NCBI GenBank assembly: GCA_002083435.1
Contig: LWDJ01000005.1
Location: forward strand, 1 to 64,000
Length of the DNA stretch: 64,000 nt
Reading direction: 5' to 3'
Origin: Proteobacteria bacterium SG_bin6
GTDB lineage: Bacteria > Pseudomonadota > Alphaproteobacteria > Sphingomonadales > Sphingomonadaceae
The notes beneath the pieces are model-generated. The model saw only the letters and a list, made by a program, of their open reading frames with translations, did not search any database and was not told the origin of the DNA. This document shows positions 62,528-64,000 of this stretch, piece by piece; the first letter of the stretch is position 1; each line of letters opens with the position of its first letter. The translations under genes and the position numbers were made by a program.

Positions 62528-62843
62528 CCCCGGCGCGCGCCAGATGCGGGCCGAGCCGGCCGGCGAGCGCCAGGAAGAACATGCGATAGTCGCTCACCAG
62601 CGACCAGAGCGGATAAGTGAAGGTGGCCGGGCGGTTCCGCTCCACCGCGAAATGCGCGCCCCAGGCGAAGCCATAGCCGGCGAGCGGCACCGCGAGCCAC
62701 CACCAGCCATTCTGCGTGAGCGCCAGCGCCGCCGCCAAAAAGGTGAGCGCCGTGCCCGCATAATGCAGCGCGCGGGTCTCGGCGCGGGCGTGCTCACGCA
62801 GATAATGCGGCCAGAAATCGGCATAGCGGGTGATCGGCTTCAT
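62511..62843 (-). CDS. DUF962/Mpo1-like membrane protein
   Basis: This 110-aa protein of the DUF962 (yeast Mpo1/YGL010w) type has two hydrophobic segments (about residues 28-45 and 46-62). The family motifs are RALHYAGTAL, GYGFAWGAHFAVERNRPATF, YPLWSL and DYRMFF. Yeast Mpo1 is an iron-dependent dioxygenase acting on 2-hydroxy fatty acids; His residues in HYAGT and GAHF could bind iron here. The bacterial function is not established. It converges on vapC with a 17-base overlap. Confidence 0.88.
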   Translation of the reverse strand: MKPITRYADFWPHYLREHARAETRALHYAGTALTFLAAALALTQNGWWWLAVPLAGYGFAWGAHFAVERNRPATFTYPLWSLVSDYRMFFLALAGRLGPHLARAGVSGWA

Positions 62844-62916
62844 GCCGCGATAGGAACCGCCACGGCACCGCGCGTCAAGCCTTTCGCGATGCGCCGGCCT
62901 GGCCTATGTTCCCTCC

Positions 62917-64000
62917 ATGTTCCAAGACTCGGCCCCGCTCGACGCGCTCGCCCTGCCGCCGCGACCGTTGCGCTGGCTGTTTCTGGACCTGAACAGCTAT
63001 TTCGCGAGCGTCGAGCAGCAGCTTCAGCCCCATTTGCGCGGCAGGCCGATCCTGGTCGCCCCGGTCGATAGCGACACGACGGTCGCGATCGCCGCCTCGG
63101 TCGAGGCCAAGCGCTACGGCATCCGCACCGGCACGCCGGTGTGGGAGGCCAAGCAGAAATGCCGCGACCTCATCATCACCCCGGCGCGCCACGATCGCTA
63201 TGTCGCCTTCCATGAGGCGATCGTGGCGGAGGTGTGGCGGCACATCCCGGTCACGCATGTCTGCTCGATCGACGAAGTCGCCTGCCGGCTGCTCGATAAC
63301 GAGAACAGCGTCGAGGCCGCGACCGCGCTCGCCCGGCGGATCAAGGCGGGCATCCGGGCGAATGTCGGCGACTGTCTCACCTGCTCGGTCGGCATCGCGC
63401 CCAACCGGCTGCTCGCGAAGCTCGCGTCGGACATGCAGAAGCCCGACGGCCTCGTGATCCTGAGCGCCGACCAGCTGCCGCACCGGCTGTACGACATGCC
63501 GCTCACCGACATCGCCGGCATCGGCGCGAAAATGGCGCTGCGGCTAGCGCAGGACGGCATCAACGACATCCGTCAGCTGCTCGCGCGCCGGCCGCGCGAC
63601 GCCGGCAGCGCCTGGGGCGGGACGAATGGCGACCGGCTCTGGTATCTGCTTCACGGGGTCGACCTGCCCGAAAAACCGACGCAGAGCCGCACCATCGGCC
63701 ACAGCCAGGTGCTCTCTCCGGGCAAGCGCGGCTTCGTCCCCGCCCGGCTCACCGCGCGGCGGCTGGCGCTGAAGGCGGCGAGCCGGCTCCGCCGCAAGGG
63801 GTATCGCGCCCGGCTGCTGGTGCTCCACGCCAAGTTCGAGGACGACAAGAGCAACTGGCGCGCCTCCGCCAAATTGCCCGCGACCGAGGATAGTTTCGTG
63901 ATCCTGGCCGCGCTCGATCCGCTGATCGAACGGCTGCGCGACGCCGGGCGGGCGCATCGCGGCGGCGGGCAGGTGCGGCTGATCGGAGTGACCCTGTCCG
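62917..64000 (+). CDS. Y-family DNA polymerase (DinB/UmuC type), cut by window edge
   Basis: This is a translesion DNA polymerase of the Y family; 361 residues are visible and the frame is open at the right edge. Catalytic metal ligands are Asp24 (LFLDLNSYFASVEQQ) and the pair Asp119/Glu120 in CSIDEVACRL. The fingers segment AASVEAKRYGIRTGTP, the thumb helix-hairpin-helix region (DIAGIGAKMALRL) and the start of the little-finger domain follow. A 20-residue N-terminal extension precedes the catalytic strand. It is closer to DinB/UmuC than to the inactive ImuB type because the catalytic acids are kept. The gene has its own start 73 bases from the divergent DUF962 gene. Confidence 0.9.
   Translation, partial: MFQDSAPLDALALPPRPLRWLFLDLNSYFASVEQQLQPHLRGRPILVAPVDSDTTVAIAASVEAKRYGIRTGTPVWEAKQKCRDLIITPARHDRYVAFHEAIVAEVWRHIPVTHVCSIDEVACRLLDNENSVEAATALARRIKAGIRANVGDCLTCSVGIAPNRLLAKLASDMQKPDGLVILSADQLPHRLYDMPLTDIAGIGAKMALRLAQDGINDIRQLLARRPRDAGSAWGGTNGDRLWYLLHGVDLPEKPTQSRTIGHSQVLSPGKRGFVPARLTARRLALKAASRLRRKGYRARLLVLHAKFEDDKSNWRASAKLPATEDSFVILAALDPLIERLRDAGRAHRGGGQVRLIGVTLS

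Overview
The window is GC-rich chromosomal DNA from an alphaproteobacterium, most probably a Sphingomonas-like member of the Sphingomonadales. This rests on protein sequence character, the pckA / chvI-chvG / hprK-rapZ-EIIA-HPr neighbourhood, dnaA beside rpsT and mutM, a complete dcw cluster, and short GC palindromes of the kind scattered through such genomes. I see no phage, insertion sequence, rRNA, tRNA or CRISPR array. Almost all of the sequence is coding, and many neighbouring genes overlap by 4 bases (ATGA or GTGA).

Layout. 1-3.8 kb: an RsmB-type rRNA methyltransferase (cut by the left edge) behind guaB, then small proteins (DUF3597, DUF937-like, an uncharacterised 150-aa protein). 3.9-10.8 kb: pckA diverges from a ChvI/ChvG-type two-component system, followed by a truncated HPr kinase, RapZ, a mannose-type EIIA, HPr and a TrmH-family RNA methyltransferase. 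This is a regulatory phosphotransfer block with no enzyme I gene beside it. 11-13.3 kb: a secreted alpha-amino-acid ester hydrolase diverges from a GFA-family protein. 13.5-22.3 kb: rpoB and rpoC behind a strong promoter and a structured leader, with a large palindromic repeat between them and an intrinsic terminator after rpoC. 22.4-29.4 kb: a membrane-anchored triheme cytochrome c, dnaA, rpsT, mutM, a small membrane protein, ubiE and ubiB. 29.4-35.2 kb: coaBC flanked by two polytopic membrane proteins of GT-C appearance, then dut, a small unknown protein, an E1-like (MoeB/ThiF/HesA) enzyme and a DsrE-like protein. 35.3-41.3 kb: pdxH, a cation diffusion facilitator, a PhzF-family enzyme, a serine hydrolase, a small membrane protein, a CNNM/CorC-type protein and a nitroreductase. 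41.5-60.2 kb (minus strand): the dcw cluster mraZ-rsmH-ftsL-ftsI-murE-murF-mraY-murD-ftsW-murG-murC-(57-aa ORF)-murB-ddlB-ftsQ-ftsA-ftsZ. 60.4-64 kb: a small membrane protein, a cysteine synthase, a VapBC toxin-antitoxin pair, a DUF962/Mpo1-like protein and a Y-family DNA polymerase cut by the right edge.

How it fits together. Most of the window is housekeeping: transcription, replication initiation, peptidoglycan synthesis and division, ubiquinone, coenzyme A, PLP and nucleotide metabolism. The least ordinary observations concern regulation and small genes. A 10-bp-phased array of G-tracts overlaps the mraZ promoter. Two perfect hairpins in the dcw operon each bury the ribosome binding site of the next gene (murB and ddlB). 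A 57-aa reading frame lies between murC and murB. The rpoB leader resembles an attenuator. The dut / unknown / E1-like / DsrE-like cassette is the best candidate for an uncharacterised biochemical unit. I did not find a clear new defence or mobile system.
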